A stretch of 64,000 bases of DNA from a virus, in IMG/VR virus record IMGVR_UViG_3300031951_000022, positions 1 to 64,000 of that record; one strand, given 5' to 3'. The notes beneath the pieces were generated by a model. It saw only the letters and a list, made by a program, of their open reading frames with translations. It had not been told where the DNA came from and did no database searches. Made by a program: the position numbers and the translations under genes. Positions 33,861 through 42,282 of this stretch are shown here, piece after piece (the first letter of the stretch is position 1; each line of letters begins with the position of its first letter).

Positions 33861-34148
33861 TTATGCTATTCCTACAATCCAACCGGGACTATCATCTATC
33901 CATATATCTACAACTATATTTTGTCTTTTAATATAATCGGCTTTTGGTTCATCATAAGAAAAATATGTTTCTATTCCTTCTGGTAGAGATTTCATAACTT
34001 CCTGACGATGTTCTAATATATTTCTTCGTGCTGTAATACAAATTACATTATGTCCGTGATCTTTTGCTAATTCTATCACTTTGTTCCAAAATGGTGGATC
34101 AGCAGTATATGTATCGTCATAATCTATAGCGATGGTGAGTTTATTCAT
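33861..34148 (-). CDS. HAD-like phosphatase
   Basis: 95 aa. IAIDYDDTYT (motif I DxDxT), CITAR (motif II), DIWIDDSPG (motif IV). Small phage HAD protein similar to deoxyribonucleotidase-type or 3'-phosphatase-like domains. Lies next to the RNA ligase, so end repair of nucleic acids is a possible role. Confidence 0.8.
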   Translation of the reverse strand: MNKLTIAIDYDDTYTADPPFWNKVIELAKDHGHNVICITARRNILEHRQEVMKSLPEGIETYFSYDEPKADYIKRQNIVVDIWIDDSPGWIVGIA

Positions 34149-34324
34149 TTAGTTTTTAATTGTTCTAAGTATTTTGCTCTTGCGTCTTTTAAATATGCTT
34201 CAGCAATGTCAAATAAATATTCATAATCATCATTACCAGCCTTTTTTATTAAAATAAGGTTTCCAATAGCAGCATCTAGATAATCCTGCCAAGAATCTCC
34301 TTGTTTAAGTGTAAAATATCCCAT
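34145..34324 (-). CDS. Hypothetical helical protein
   Basis: 59 aa (MGYFTLKQGDSWQDYLDAA). Start 34324 chosen; overlaps the HAD gene by 4 nt. Function unknown. Confidence 0.6.
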   Translation of the reverse strand: MGYFTLKQGDSWQDYLDAAIGNLILIKKAGNDDYEYLFDIAEAYLKDARAKYLEQLKTK

Positions 34325-34325
34325 A

Positions 34326-34589
34326 TTATTGTAAACCCTTATCAATAGCATCCCAACCTATATCACTATTATGATTATGCCAATAAGGAGGGCTATTATT
34401 TGGAATATGAGGCCAATATTTTATTGGCTCTTGAGTATTGTCTTTTGGAGAATATACTGGATAATTAGATCTTTCAAGAGATTCTACTCTTTTAATTAAG
34501 TCTTTAACTGCTCTTTCAAGATTAAGTAAAGACTCTAATACAACATCAATTTTTTGTTTACGTTTAATTTGTTTCTTTTTCTTTTTCAT
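34326..34589 (-). CDS. Coiled-coil protein with Pro/His-rich tail
   Basis: 87 aa. Basic start (MKKKKKQIKRKQK), heptads (LLNLERAVKDLIKRVESLER), then W/H/P-rich C-terminus. ATGA overlap with the upstream gene. Confidence 0.65.
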   Translation of the reverse strand: MKKKKKQIKRKQKIDVVLESLLNLERAVKDLIKRVESLERSNYPVYSPKDNTQEPIKYWPHIPNNSPPYWHNHNSDIGWDAIDKGLQ

Positions 34590-34831
34590 ACTATCCATTC
34601 CTTCTCTAATTTATCGAGAGTTATATCAACTGTAGAGTTTGTGTAAAAGCAATCAAAATCGCTATCTTGAATTTCTCTATATTTGTTCGGCCAAACTTCC
34701 CACAAAACATTCATTACTGTTTGACCATATCTCCACTGATTTTCTGCTTTTATTTTACCGTTTGATCTTGCTGCTTGATGGCTCAAGAATGTATCGTCTA
34801 CTTTTTTTAGAAATTCATTAAATGTAACCAT
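34586..34831 (-). CDS. Hypothetical protein, paralog of 29505 N-terminus
   Basis: 81 aa. WRYGQTVMNVLWEVWPNKYR is shared with 29505-30191. A widespread phage fold; function unknown. Confidence 0.65.
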   Translation of the reverse strand: MVTFNEFLKKVDDTFLSHQAARSNGKIKAENQWRYGQTVMNVLWEVWPNKYREIQDSDFDCFYTNSTVDITLDKLEKEWIV

Positions 34832-35130
34832 TATACTTCTAACATTTCTCCAATTCCTTCTAACACGCTTTTTCTAACAAACTTACTCATATTAGATACG
34901 AGAATATGATTCTTAAAAAAATCTTCGCCCTTCTCTTTTACAATAACTCCAAAAACATTTCTAGACCAACCTGTAGTAACTGTACGAACATCTTTAAAGT
35001 CAACCTCAACATTAAAGCCAAGGTCTATTTCGTCAAGTATAGACTTACGCAATTCACTAGCAAGTTTAGTGCTGCTTAAATCACTACCATACATATCTTG
35101 AATTTCGTAATAAATCAATGGTCCTTTCAT
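34831..35130 (-). CDS. STAS-like (DUF4325-type) protein
   Basis: 99 aa. VEVDFKDVRTVTTGWSRNVF followed by a short helix and IVSNM-like strand resembles the STAS-like domain of DUF4325. Such domains act as regulators in bacteria; here the target is unknown. Confidence 0.65.
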   Translation of the reverse strand: MKGPLIYYEIQDMYGSDLSSTKLASELRKSILDEIDLGFNVEVDFKDVRTVTTGWSRNVFGVIVKEKGEDFFKNHILVSNMSKFVRKSVLEGIGEMLEV

Positions 35131-35192
35131 ATATTCTCCACATTCTTTTCTATAATATCAGCAATAAAATCAACTTTGTTTTCTGTTTCCAT
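35127..35192 (-). CDS. 21-aa coupled peptide
   Basis: METENKVDFIADIIEKN..., start overlapping the upstream stop (TAATG) and stop overlapping the downstream start (ATGA). Amphipathic helix. Supported only by the overlaps. Confidence 0.45.
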   Translation of the reverse strand: METENKVDFIADIIEKNVENI

Positions 35193-35410
35193 TATTGAAG
35201 TCCCAATTCTTGATCGTGTTCGCTTAGTTTATTTAGTGCTTGATGTCTGAGATAATTTAAACCCGCCACAAATCCACACTCAAAGTAATAGAAATCATTA
35301 GGGGTTCCTTCGTGATCTCCCTCTATCCATATTTCTTGTGCTAATTCTTTGGCTCGGCTATAGGCAGATTGAATACTCTCTTTTTGTTTTTGTTGCCAAG
35401 TTTTTTTCAT
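35192..35410 (-). CDS. Hypothetical protein, recently duplicated
   Basis: 72 aa. The last ~48 residues (IWIEGDHEGTPNDFYYFECG...) are almost identical, also at DNA level, to 38746-38952; the N-termini differ. Function unknown. Confidence 0.7.
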   Translation of the reverse strand: MKKTWQQKQKESIQSAYSRAKELAQEIWIEGDHEGTPNDFYYFECGFVAGLNYLRHQALNKLSEHDQELGLQ

Positions 35411-35898
35411 TTTTCTTTTTCTCTTTTTTCGTATTCTTTTTGGGTCAGATATGTTCCATCTGCTTTTTTGCTAGTAAACTGCCCCATACCCATACAATGT
35501 CCACAAATGGTCTTAGACATTTTCGGCCCAGCAGCACCATATTCTTGAAGCAAAATTTGGTAATGGGAGTTTACGCTGTCGCAGTAATCATAATGTTCGC
35601 CGTATGGCAGTTTAACACATTTCGGGCATCTGTCAACCATTAAATGTTTATTGAGCCACAAAGCCATCTTGGCATCAAACATAATTTTGTTAACATCTTC
35701 AACCCTTTCTCCCGTTCCTTCACAATAAATACAAGATATTAGGTGTTTCTTGTAATATAACTCTAGTCTTTTTGTTTTAAGATAGTCGTAAAGATTATAT
35801 TTATTTGGAGGAATGACAAAGTACAATACAATTATAAAACCGATACATCCAACTATGGATATAAAATTTAGAAAACTCATTTTATTATGATCATTCAT
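35407..35898 (-). CDS. Membrane-anchored DnaJ-type zinc-finger protein
   Basis: 163 aa. N-terminal transmembrane helix (IVGCIGFIIVLYFVI), then CIYCEGTGERVEDV, DRCPKC, YDYCDSV and CGHCMGMGQF, the CxxCxGxG repeats of DnaJ zinc domains. Close paralog at 37411-38058. May bind unfolded protein or act as a thiol platform; inferred. Confidence 0.75.
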   Translation of the reverse strand: MNDHNKMSFLNFISIVGCIGFIIVLYFVIPPNKYNLYDYLKTKRLELYYKKHLISCIYCEGTGERVEDVNKIMFDAKMALWLNKHLMVDRCPKCVKLPYGEHYDYCDSVNSHYQILLQEYGAAGPKMSKTICGHCMGMGQFTSKKADGTYLTQKEYEKREKEK

Positions 35899-36122
35899 AG
35901 ATAAGCCTCACCCCACATATATTTTCCTCTTACTATTCTACCAAATCTATTAATTGTAAACTCACCAGTGTCAGGAAATTTTTCTTCCCATTTACAATCG
36001 TGTCTTTTGAGCCAATGGACAGCATCGTAATAATTATGAAATATCAAACACTTTGGTATTGGTCCTACTGGCATAAGACTATCAATATCTGTTTGGTCGA
36101 AATATATTACTAGTTTATTCAT
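35895..36122 (-). CDS. Hypothetical protein
   Basis: 75 aa, small alpha/beta unit (LVIYFDQTDIDSLMPVGPI). Overlaps both neighbours by 4 nt. Unrecognised. Confidence 0.6.
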   Translation of the reverse strand: MNKLVIYFDQTDIDSLMPVGPIPKCLIFHNYYDAVHWLKRHDCKWEEKFPDTGEFTINRFGRIVRGKYMWGEAYL

Positions 36123-36268
36123 TTTGGTCCCATATCATTAGTTTTAAAGTTTGGATTGATAAAATAGTAAAATAATTCATATAGTTCATAAACTAAAACA
36201 ACAGATAAAAATACTGTTTGTAATATTAAAAAACCGAAGAAACAATAGAATAAAAAGTATTTTAACAT
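36119..36268 (-). CDS. Small membrane protein
   Basis: 49 aa (MLKYFLFYCFFGFLILQTVF...). Mostly hydrophobic. No clear RBS, but the stop overlaps the next start. Confidence 0.5.
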   Translation of the reverse strand: MLKYFLFYCFFGFLILQTVFLSVVLVYELYELFYYFINPNFKTNDMGPK

Positions 36269-36341
36269 GGCAGGTGAGGTATCATTACTAATACTCTGAA
36301 AATAACACTGATATCCAAGGCCAATGTTCCAGACCTAAGCT

Positions 36342-36481
36342 TTATTTTCTCATATTAGTCAAATCCCATTCTCCTTTTCCTTGTCTTACCATGTATGTTG
36401 TATTGAAAACGCCCCAATTATCGTTGGTTAATACCCTTCGTGAGAAATCTCAACAATACGGATATTAGAGCAACAGGACAT
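36342..36481 (-). pseudogene. Small gene with a -1 frame break
   Basis: ATG at 36481 behind GGGAGG gives MSCCSNIRIVEISHEGY then TAA. In the -1 frame, coding continues as VLTNDNWGVFNTTYMVRQ...KGEWDLTNMRK to 36342. The junction lies at a GGG. Either programmed/slip frameshift, a mutation, or a base-call error. Confidence 0.5.
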
Positions 36482-36512
36482 TACCTCCCGGTGATCAAGT
36501 CGGTGGTGAGTG

Positions 36513-36752
36513 TTAATTCACTTCTTCTCCCGTATTATAGTCGATAACTGGCTTTTTACAAGCCTCCATCATTCTTTCTAAGTTCCACTGCAATCCCTCT
36601 AAATCATCAGATATTGGATGAGCCAAACTTTCAGAAATATTAACAATATCTCCGTTATCGTCATAGTAAACCTCATGAATACCATAGCTAATATCGGTAT
36701 CTCCAAGAGGAATTTTGGTAACTTGTTTCACGACCCTATATGACCAACTCAT
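36513..36752 (-). CDS. Conserved phage hypothetical
   Basis: 79 aa. SWSYRVVKQVTKIPLGDTDISYGIHEVYYD is a familiar phage pattern, with a C-terminal ERMMEACKKPVIDY. Function unknown. Confidence 0.7.
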   Translation of the reverse strand: MSWSYRVVKQVTKIPLGDTDISYGIHEVYYDDNGDIVNISESLAHPISDDLEGLQWNLERMMEACKKPVIDYNTGEEVN

Positions 36753-36970
36753 TTTCTGCTCTCCAGTTCAATTATACGCTCATATATCTCATGTGTAATA
36801 AGTTCAACAAAGATTATCTCGTCTTTAGATAAAACATCATCAAGAAATTGACTAAACTCACGAATATCACCAATATGAGTAGGCGAACTAATATCGTTAG
36901 TGTTCTTCCAGAACTTTAGTTGTTGTTCAAGAAATTCTATAACTTTAAGTTGTTTGCTGGATGGTTTCAT
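36749..36970 (-). CDS. Hypothetical helical protein
   Basis: 73 aa (SKQLKVIEFLEQQLKFW). Overlaps both neighbours. Unrecognised. Confidence 0.65.
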   Translation of the reverse strand: MKPSSKQLKVIEFLEQQLKFWKNTNDISSPTHIGDIREFSQFLDDVLSKDEIIFVELITHEIYERIIELESRK

Positions 36971-37199
36971 TTTTAATGGTTTTTGATTGCTCTGAACTAA
37001 AAACTAAATAAAGATTTGATAGATCATCAAGAGAATAACCTTTATTATGTGGTACTCCCCATTTTGCCTTATCTTTCATATTTTTGTGCATGAGATATAG
37101 TGAGTCAAGAATCATTTCATAAAAATATTTCTTCAAATTTTCTTGACTTACATCAATAGCTTTGAGTGCTGACTGAATTTTATCATGGTTTATGCTCAT
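36945..37199 (-). CDS. Hypothetical helical protein
   Basis: 84 aa (DKIQSALKAIDVSQENLKKY). Overlaps the next gene by 26 nt. Unrecognised. Confidence 0.65.
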   Translation of the reverse strand: MSINHDKIQSALKAIDVSQENLKKYFYEMILDSLYLMHKNMKDKAKWGVPHNKGYSLDDLSNLYLVFSSEQSKTIKNETIQQTT

Positions 37200-37200
37200 A

Positions 37201-37377
37201 TTATTCCTTTCTTTTAGGCAACTTTTTAGGCTTTACTGTCGGCTTGTTTTGTTCATTTATTTCTGGAAGTTCCAACTCATCAATTTCTGCTGATCTTATA
37301 GCATCCAACATCTTATTCAGATTTTGTAGTCTTGTGACCAACTCCTGACCAACATTAATTTGTTTATCGGTACTCAT
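37201..37377 (-). CDS. Small basic-tailed helical protein
   Basis: 58 aa (MSTDKQINVGQELVTRLQNL...), ending KPTVKPKKLPKRKE. First gene after the promoter at 37387-37414. Function unknown. Confidence 0.65.
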   Translation of the reverse strand: MSTDKQINVGQELVTRLQNLNKMLDAIRSAEIDELELPEINEQNKPTVKPKKLPKRKE

Positions 37378-37386
37378 GGTAGGTCT

Positions 37387-37414
37387 AGTTTAACAGAAAT
37401 TTTTGATTTGTCAA
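37387..37414 (-). promoter_or_regulatory. Sigma-70-like promoter
   Basis: TTGACA, 16 bp, TAAACT. Lies over the stop of the upstream gene; drives the 58-aa gene and followers. Confidence 0.7.
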
Positions 37415-38058
37415 TCCGGTATTCCGCTCTCTAGTCTATATAACATAGCCTCTATTTGATTGGTATTTTGCTCTATAACCATTTGTCGTGGTGTTTTATT
37501 GTTAAATGCCGGATTAGGAGAGTCCAACCAAGAATCAATAAATGTTTCTTGTACTATTCTTTTTAGTCTTTCTTTAAGCTCATCTGTGGTTTTCATTTTG
37601 TTTCTTTCTCTATCTTCGTATTCTTGTTGGGTTAAATATCTTTGAGTTTTTATATCAAACGAAGAAAACTGTCCCATTCCTAAACATTGTCCACAACTTG
37701 TCTTTTCCATTTTCGGCCCAGCAGCACCATACTCTTTAAGAAAAATATGATACTGAGAGTTAACTTTATCGCAATAGTCGTAATGTTCAACGTATGGTAG
37801 TTTAACACACTTGTCGCATCTGTCAACCTTCAAATGTTTATTAAGGTATAATGCCATTTTAGCATCAAACATAATTTTATTAATGTCCTCGACTCTTTCT
37901 CCTGTTCCTTTACAGTATATGCAAGTTATGAAGACCTTTTTATGTTTTTGATTATATGATTGTAGATTTTTTCTATGCAAAGGATCTAATACAAATAAAC
38001 ATATTAAAAATCCTATTGCAGAAACTACTGCTACTTGATAGCAAAATTTATTATTCAT
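37411..38058 (-). CDS. DnaJ-type zinc protein with antitoxin-like tail
   Basis: 215 aa. The first ~150 residues are a paralog of 35407-35898 (CIYCKGTGERVEDI, CDKC, CGQCLGMGQF, N-terminal TM). The extra C-terminus (WLDSPNPAFNNKTPRQMVI, then LYRLESGIP) resembles the toxin-binding domain of MbcA/ParS/Xre antitoxins (DUF2384 type). No toxin gene is adjacent. A fusion is suggested. Confidence 0.7.
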   Translation of the reverse strand: MNNKFCYQVAVVSAIGFLICLFVLDPLHRKNLQSYNQKHKKVFITCIYCKGTGERVEDINKIMFDAKMALYLNKHLKVDRCDKCVKLPYVEHYDYCDKVNSQYHIFLKEYGAAGPKMEKTSCGQCLGMGQFSSFDIKTQRYLTQQEYEDRERNKMKTTDELKERLKRIVQETFIDSWLDSPNPAFNNKTPRQMVIEQNTNQIEAMLYRLESGIPD

Positions 38059-38293
38059 AATCAAAACACTCTGCTTTCTTAACTTGACCACGCCTTATAT
38101 ATCTTATATCGTCCTCAATATATTTTTGTGCTTGTTCTATCGTAAAAAACTTGTGAGTATTCCGTATCATACCACCAGCACCAAAATATTCATAAGCAAA
38201 AGCCCAATACCAAAATAATAAAACTCTTTTTTTAACTTGATACCATTCTTCTCCGTTACCATTAACGAATTTACATATTCTATATTTAGTCAT
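38051..38293 (-). CDS. Conserved phage hypothetical
   Basis: 80 aa. YRICKFVNGNGEEWYQVKKR then FTIEQAQKYIEDD is a common small-phage-protein pattern. Function unknown. Confidence 0.7.
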   Translation of the reverse strand: MTKYRICKFVNGNGEEWYQVKKRVLLFWYWAFAYEYFGAGGMIRNTHKFFTIEQAQKYIEDDIRYIRRGQVKKAECFDYE

Positions 38294-38516
38294 TGATATA
38301 TGCTTTCATAATAGGAACAAACTGATCTATACTTTCTTGTGTAGTATCTTTTGTATCTCCATGATCTATAAATAACCATCCATTCCATCCTGACCAGATA
38401 TATAATTTGGTTGGTGAAGTCTCAGAGATTTTAAATAATCGTCCATTATAATCGACTATAGCAGATAAGAGGATATTTCCATCTGTTCGTGATCGTCTTT
38501 CATTAATGATTCTCAT
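38286..38516 (-). CDS. Hypothetical protein
   Basis: 76 aa, beta-rich (LLSAIVDYNGRLFKISETS, KLYIWSGWNGWLF). Unrecognised. Confidence 0.65.
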   Translation of the reverse strand: MRIINERRSRTDGNILLSAIVDYNGRLFKISETSPTKLYIWSGWNGWLFIDHGDTKDTTQESIDQFVPIMKAYIND

Positions 38517-38749
38517 ACTACTTCGTGGCTTTCTATTTCCATACTATAATATCCAAATTTATAATAGCTAGTATCTCCATACCTTTCTTTTATAGGTTTG
38601 GAAAGTTTACAGTTGTCTACAAAATATTCGGCGGTTTGCTTATTAGCGAATACTTTTACAATCTCTTTTCTAGGATGAGATACGAATAGCCCACCAATTT
38701 CGTCTTGGTAAACACCTTCTACTTCACCAACAACAATATAAACAGTCAT
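38513..38749 (-). CDS. Hypothetical protein, paralog of 47238
   Basis: 78 aa. VYIVVGEVEGVYQDEIGG ... ERYGDTSYYKFGYYSMEIES is shared with 47238-47474. Function unknown. Confidence 0.65.
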   Translation of the reverse strand: MTVYIVVGEVEGVYQDEIGGLFVSHPRKEIVKVFANKQTAEYFVDNCKLSKPIKERYGDTSYYKFGYYSMEIESHEVV

Positions 38750-38952
38750 TCAAATCCCATTTCTTGATCGTGTTCGCTTAGTTTATTTAGTGCTTGATGT
38801 CTGAGATAATTTAAACCCGCCACAAATCCACACTCAAAGTAATAGAAATCATTAGGGGTTCCTTCGTGATCTCCCTCTATCCATATGTCTTTAGCTAACT
38901 TCTTTGCAAGATTATATCTTTCTTTTATATCTTCTAGCTTGTCTGTGTTCAT
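38746..38952 (-). CDS. Hypothetical protein, duplicate of 35192
   Basis: 68 aa. C-terminal ~48 residues nearly identical to 35192-35410; N-terminus differs (NTDKLEDIKERYNLAKKL). Recent duplication or gene conversion. Confidence 0.7.
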   Translation of the reverse strand: MNTDKLEDIKERYNLAKKLAKDIWIEGDHEGTPNDFYYFECGFVAGLNYLRHQALNKLSEHDQEMGFE

Positions 38953-39356
38953 TATTTTCTTTCTATCATTGTACCATCTTTAACAACATAAATTTTAGGG
39001 ATAACATTAGATCTAATATATGCTCGTCCACCGTCTATCATATTGCCATTTTTAAACGTTTTATATTCGTGCCTAAACTGACTATACTGGAGGTTTCCAT
39101 CGTCATCCTCTACGCAGCCAAATGTCTCATTCTCTATTTTGTCAGCGTTAGCAATGTAGATATTATCGCCATAAACCCTGAGAGAAAAGTATTTGTTTCC
39201 AAAGGTAGGATGTGGAGTCTCTCTATAATAAATGTCTTCTGGGGCATCGGTATAATGCAAATCAGTTGTGCATACATATTTTATAGGAACACCATCTTTC
39301 TCAGAATAATGCTCAATAACTTTATTGGTTCTAGTATATGGAAAGTGTTTAATCAT
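38952..39356 (-). CDS. Hypothetical protein
   Basis: 134 aa, beta-rich (GDNIYIANADKIENETFGCV, RAYIRSNVIPKIYVVKDG). Unrecognised. Confidence 0.65.
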   Translation of the reverse strand: MIKHFPYTRTNKVIEHYSEKDGVPIKYVCTTDLHYTDAPEDIYYRETPHPTFGNKYFSLRVYGDNIYIANADKIENETFGCVEDDDGNLQYSQFRHEYKTFKNGNMIDGGRAYIRSNVIPKIYVVKDGTMIERK

Positions 39357-39645
39357 TTGTGTACTTCTCTAATTCTTTTACCGCCTCGTTTCGCCTGTGG
39401 TGCCACAGCCTAGCTAGGCCAGTTAGTTCATCATTATAACCCGTTGTGTTGGGATTGTCAAATACAAAATCGGCTATCGCCTCAGATAAATTTAACATTT
39501 CTTGCTGATCTAGTCTGTGTTCTGTATATCCTTCGTAGGCAAATACTTTAAATAAATATGGCCTATTATTAATATTAGGATTATGGTGTATCTCAATATA
39601 TGTTTCTGGAGTAATTGATATAGACTTTTGTTGATAATCGCTCAT
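39349..39645 (-). CDS. Hypothetical protein
   Basis: 98 aa. PYLFKVFAYEGYTEHRLDQQ and a helix-rich end (LTGLARLWHHRRNEAVKELE). Overlaps both neighbours. Confidence 0.65.
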   Translation of the reverse strand: MSDYQQKSISITPETYIEIHHNPNINNRPYLFKVFAYEGYTEHRLDQQEMLNLSEAIADFVFDNPNTTGYNDELTGLARLWHHRRNEAVKELEKYTND

Positions 39646-39776
39646 TCTTGCACTTTTGTTCCCATGTCATAAGGGTATCCATCTTCTGGATCGTCACTAT
39701 AAACACCTTCGTATTCATTATCCCACCAAGGAATTTTACTATCTGGTAAAGAGTTGTCTGCTTCGTTTTCGATCAT
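39642..39776 (-). CDS. Short acidic protein
   Basis: 44 aa (MIENEADNSLPDSKIPWWDN...). Acidic, W/Y-containing. Overlaps both neighbours by 4 nt. Confidence 0.6.
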   Translation of the reverse strand: MIENEADNSLPDSKIPWWDNEYEGVYSDDPEDGYPYDMGTKVQE

Positions 39777-40207
39777 GATGCTTCCGGTGATACACCGCCC
39801 TCTTTTGTTTCATAAGATTTAATAGTCCACCCTAACTTCAACAAGTCCTGTTTAATCTCATCTGTTACTACGCTTTCTGGAACATACTCTTGAACGTGGT
39901 CGCAAGCTATACCGCTACAATAGAACTGCATATAGTCCATATTGTCTCTTATTGTATTTAGGTCTTTATTATCATTAATCAATTCAGCAGCTATCCCTCC
40001 AGCATAACGCCAGCTACAACTCCATTCCTCTCCGTTTTTATAAAATAAATTATTGCAAAGACCTGCGTATAAGTTTTGTGCATAAGCGTCGGAATTTCTA
40101 CATTTATTTCTAATATATTCAGAAGATAGTAAATCCGATTCTAAATCTACTTTAGTCTGTGCCATAGATAACTTTGGTGTATAATTATATGGGGTGTGTG
40201 AGGACAT
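39773..40207 (-). CDS. Hypothetical protein
   Basis: 144 aa. SSEYIRNKCRNSDAYAQNLYAGLCNN then EWSCSWRYAGGIAAEL, a family found in phages and prophages (short Cys/Trp motif). First gene after a strong promoter. Function unknown. Confidence 0.7.
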   Translation of the reverse strand: MSSHTPYNYTPKLSMAQTKVDLESDLLSSEYIRNKCRNSDAYAQNLYAGLCNNLFYKNGEEWSCSWRYAGGIAAELINDNKDLNTIRDNMDYMQFYCSGIACDHVQEYVPESVVTDEIKQDLLKLGWTIKSYETKEGGVSPEAS

Positions 40208-40225
40208 TCCTAACCGTACAAATTA

Positions 40226-40254
40226 ATTATACCAAACGCCCAAATAGTTGTCAA
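40226..40254 (-). promoter_or_regulatory. Sigma-70-like promoter
   Basis: Consensus TTGACA, 17 bp, TATAAT on the minus strand. Drives the 144-aa gene and the long downstream operon. Confidence 0.85.
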
Positions 40255-40296
40255 CCTCACTTGACTCTATTTGGGTTGTTTGTTTTTAGGTGAAAA

Positions 40297-40971
40297 ATGA
40301 AAATTAAAGTTTGTACAAAATGTAAACATAAGTTTCCAGCAAGTCTGAACTATTTTTACAAAAATTACCAAAAATTGACTAGTCGTTGTAAAGTATGTAT
40401 TAATAATTATAGAAAAAAGAATAAAGAAAAATTAAATGCTTATAATAAAAATTACTTACTTAACAATCCAGACAAAGCTAAAAAATATCAAGAAAATAGT
40501 AAAGAAAGAAAAAAACAAAATTTTAAATTATGGTATCAAAAAAATAAAAATAAACAAGCCATAAAACACAAAAAATGGAGAGAGAACAATTTAGAGAGAC
40601 ATAGAAACAATTATAAAAAATGGAAAAAAACGCATGATAGAACTAGTTATCACAGAGATAGGAGAGAAAATATTCCAACCGTTAAATTAATAGACAATGT
40701 TAGACGAAGAATAAATATAGCCCTGCAAGGTAAAAATAAATCTTCAATAGAATATTTAGGCATAGAAATTAAATTATATAAACAATATTTAGAAAATTTA
40801 TTTCAACCAGGAATGAATTGGAATAATTATGGAATAAATGGTTGGCATATAGATCATATAGTTCCACTTTCATCTGCTAAAAACAAAAAAGAACTAATAA
40901 AATTATTTCACTATACTAATACACAACCGTTATGGGCGAATGATAATCTTAAAAAAAGTAATAAAATTTAA
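40297..40971 (+). CDS. Free-standing HNH endonuclease (plus strand)
   Basis: 224 aa. Two N-terminal zinc pairs (CTKCKHKF, CKVC), strongly basic centre, and HNH core WHIDHIVPLSSA followed by TQPLWANDNLKKS. Opposite in strand to its neighbours and convergent with the 97-aa gene at 40991; more AT-rich than them. Likely a mobile insertion; related to 14847-15470. Confidence 0.85.
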   Translation: MKIKVCTKCKHKFPASLNYFYKNYQKLTSRCKVCINNYRKKNKEKLNAYNKNYLLNNPDKAKKYQENSKERKKQNFKLWYQKNKNKQAIKHKKWRENNLERHRNNYKKWKKTHDRTSYHRDRRENIPTVKLIDNVRRRINIALQGKNKSSIEYLGIEIKLYKQYLENLFQPGMNWNNYGINGWHIDHIVPLSSAKNKKELIKLFHYTNTQPLWANDNLKKSNKI

Positions 40972-40990
40972 TTAAAATAAAGACTTAGTT

Positions 40991-41284
40991 TCATCGGTAA
41001 ACCCATACAGGATGATAAAAATATTGAACTTGAGGAACATAAACAACTTTCTGAGTCCTATACCACAAACATCTTTGTTCCACAACTATAGGCTGTTGTA
41101 CAACATATGGGGTATATTGATAAACAACTACTGGTTGTGGTGGAGGATTATAGGTTTGCTGAGTAATAGTAGTCTGTGTTACTGTAGGAGAACTATATAC
41201 ATAAGGAATCCAATCTTGAGCATAAGCACTATTAGTAATAGTCATAGCACAAAGAAAATATAAGCACTTCATCAAATTTCTCAT
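40991..41284 (-). CDS. Secreted Pro/Gln/Tyr-rich protein
   Basis: 97 aa with a signal peptide (LMKCLYFLCAMTITNSAYA) then low-complexity VTQTTITQQTYNPPPQPVVV. Resembles extracellular or envelope-associated repeats. Function unknown. Confidence 0.7.
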   Translation of the reverse strand: MRNLMKCLYFLCAMTITNSAYAQDWIPYVYSSPTVTQTTITQQTYNPPPQPVVVYQYTPYVVQQPIVVEQRCLWYRTQKVVYVPQVQYFYHPVWVYR

Positions 41285-41302
41285 TGTATCTCCTTAAATA
41301 AT

Positions 41303-41524
41303 TTATAAATCAATGTTCACATTATGTTTATTAAGTAATCTATAAAACTCATCACGAATCTTATCAAGAGCATCATTAGCGCTCTTAAAATCATGATGGT
41401 TTCGTTGCCAGCTTCTAATCTGTTCACTAAAATCCCAAAGAAAACTTTGAACTTTTGGGGCTTGAGTAGCAACATCATATTCGTGTTGATCTTCCGGCAA
41501 ATCAAACCTTAGTAAAACTTTCAT
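41303..41524 (-). CDS. Conserved phage hypothetical
   Basis: 73 aa (MKVLLRFDLPEDQHEYDVAT...), with FSEQIRSWQRN, a pattern I recognise from phage proteins that begin LLFDLPEE. Start overlaps the upstream stop. Confidence 0.7.
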   Translation of the reverse strand: MKVLLRFDLPEDQHEYDVATQAPKVQSFLWDFSEQIRSWQRNHHDFKSANDALDKIRDEFYRLLNKHNVNIDL

Positions 41525-42282
41525 GACCAAATTTCCCTTCGTATCTTAATTAGTTCAATTAGTTTCTCAGTATCTTCCTTATCATATTGTTTTTCTGTTT
41601 TTTCTATTGATGACAATGCTTTTTTATACTCTTTAGAAATCTTTGATGAAAAATGTTCATCTTCAAAGTCTTTAAACTTGTAAACTTCATGAGGGTCTGG
41701 TCTATTAGGTCTAATATCTTTCCACCACAGATAAAGCTCTTTTACTTTTTGTGCAGATAAAGCCTGTGGAGTCATTTCACCATAGTGTTTGTCTTCTTTG
41801 CTTGTGCCGTAATCTTCATTATAAACCAAAGAAGAGGCCCAATTCAAATGATCTAATCCGGCTTCTCTAGAGCGGCCATTAACAAATTTATATTTCTTAG
41901 ACTTATCATATCTGCTAGTTGTCGCCAGTTCTATTTCGACATAATCAGACAACTCATTGAATAAGCCATGTAATACTTTATAGTCAAATTCATAATATTC
42001 TCCGGGCTTGAGTCCGGTTTTTAACACATGAGTCTGATCTATCCATCTGTTCTGGATATAAATCTTTATTGTATGATACAAATCGCTGGGGAACATTACA
42101 AAATCTTGTAGCTTTTTAAGACCCTTTTCGGCCAACCAATATCTAGTCGGATACTTCTTTTTTGCTTCATTATGCCAATCGTCCCACTCTTTCCAGCCCA
42201 AAGCATAAGGCTTTTTTGTGCCTCTAATAATGTCAGCTAAATTTGAACAACTCCAGTAATTATAGCGTGATCGTCTTAGCAT
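41521..42282 (-). CDS. Conserved phage hypothetical
   Basis: 253 aa. RTKKPYALGWKEWDDWHNEA...YPTRYWLAEKGLKKLQDF matches a large phage hypothetical family, mixed alpha/beta. Function unknown. Confidence 0.7.
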   Translation of the reverse strand: MLRRSRYNYWSCSNLADIIRGTKKPYALGWKEWDDWHNEAKKKYPTRYWLAEKGLKKLQDFVMFPSDLYHTIKIYIQNRWIDQTHVLKTGLKPGEYYEFDYKVLHGLFNELSDYVEIELATTSRYDKSKKYKFVNGRSREAGLDHLNWASSLVYNEDYGTSKEDKHYGEMTPQALSAQKVKELYLWWKDIRPNRPDPHEVYKFKDFEDEHFSSKISKEYKKALSSIEKTEKQYDKEDTEKLIELIKIRREIWS

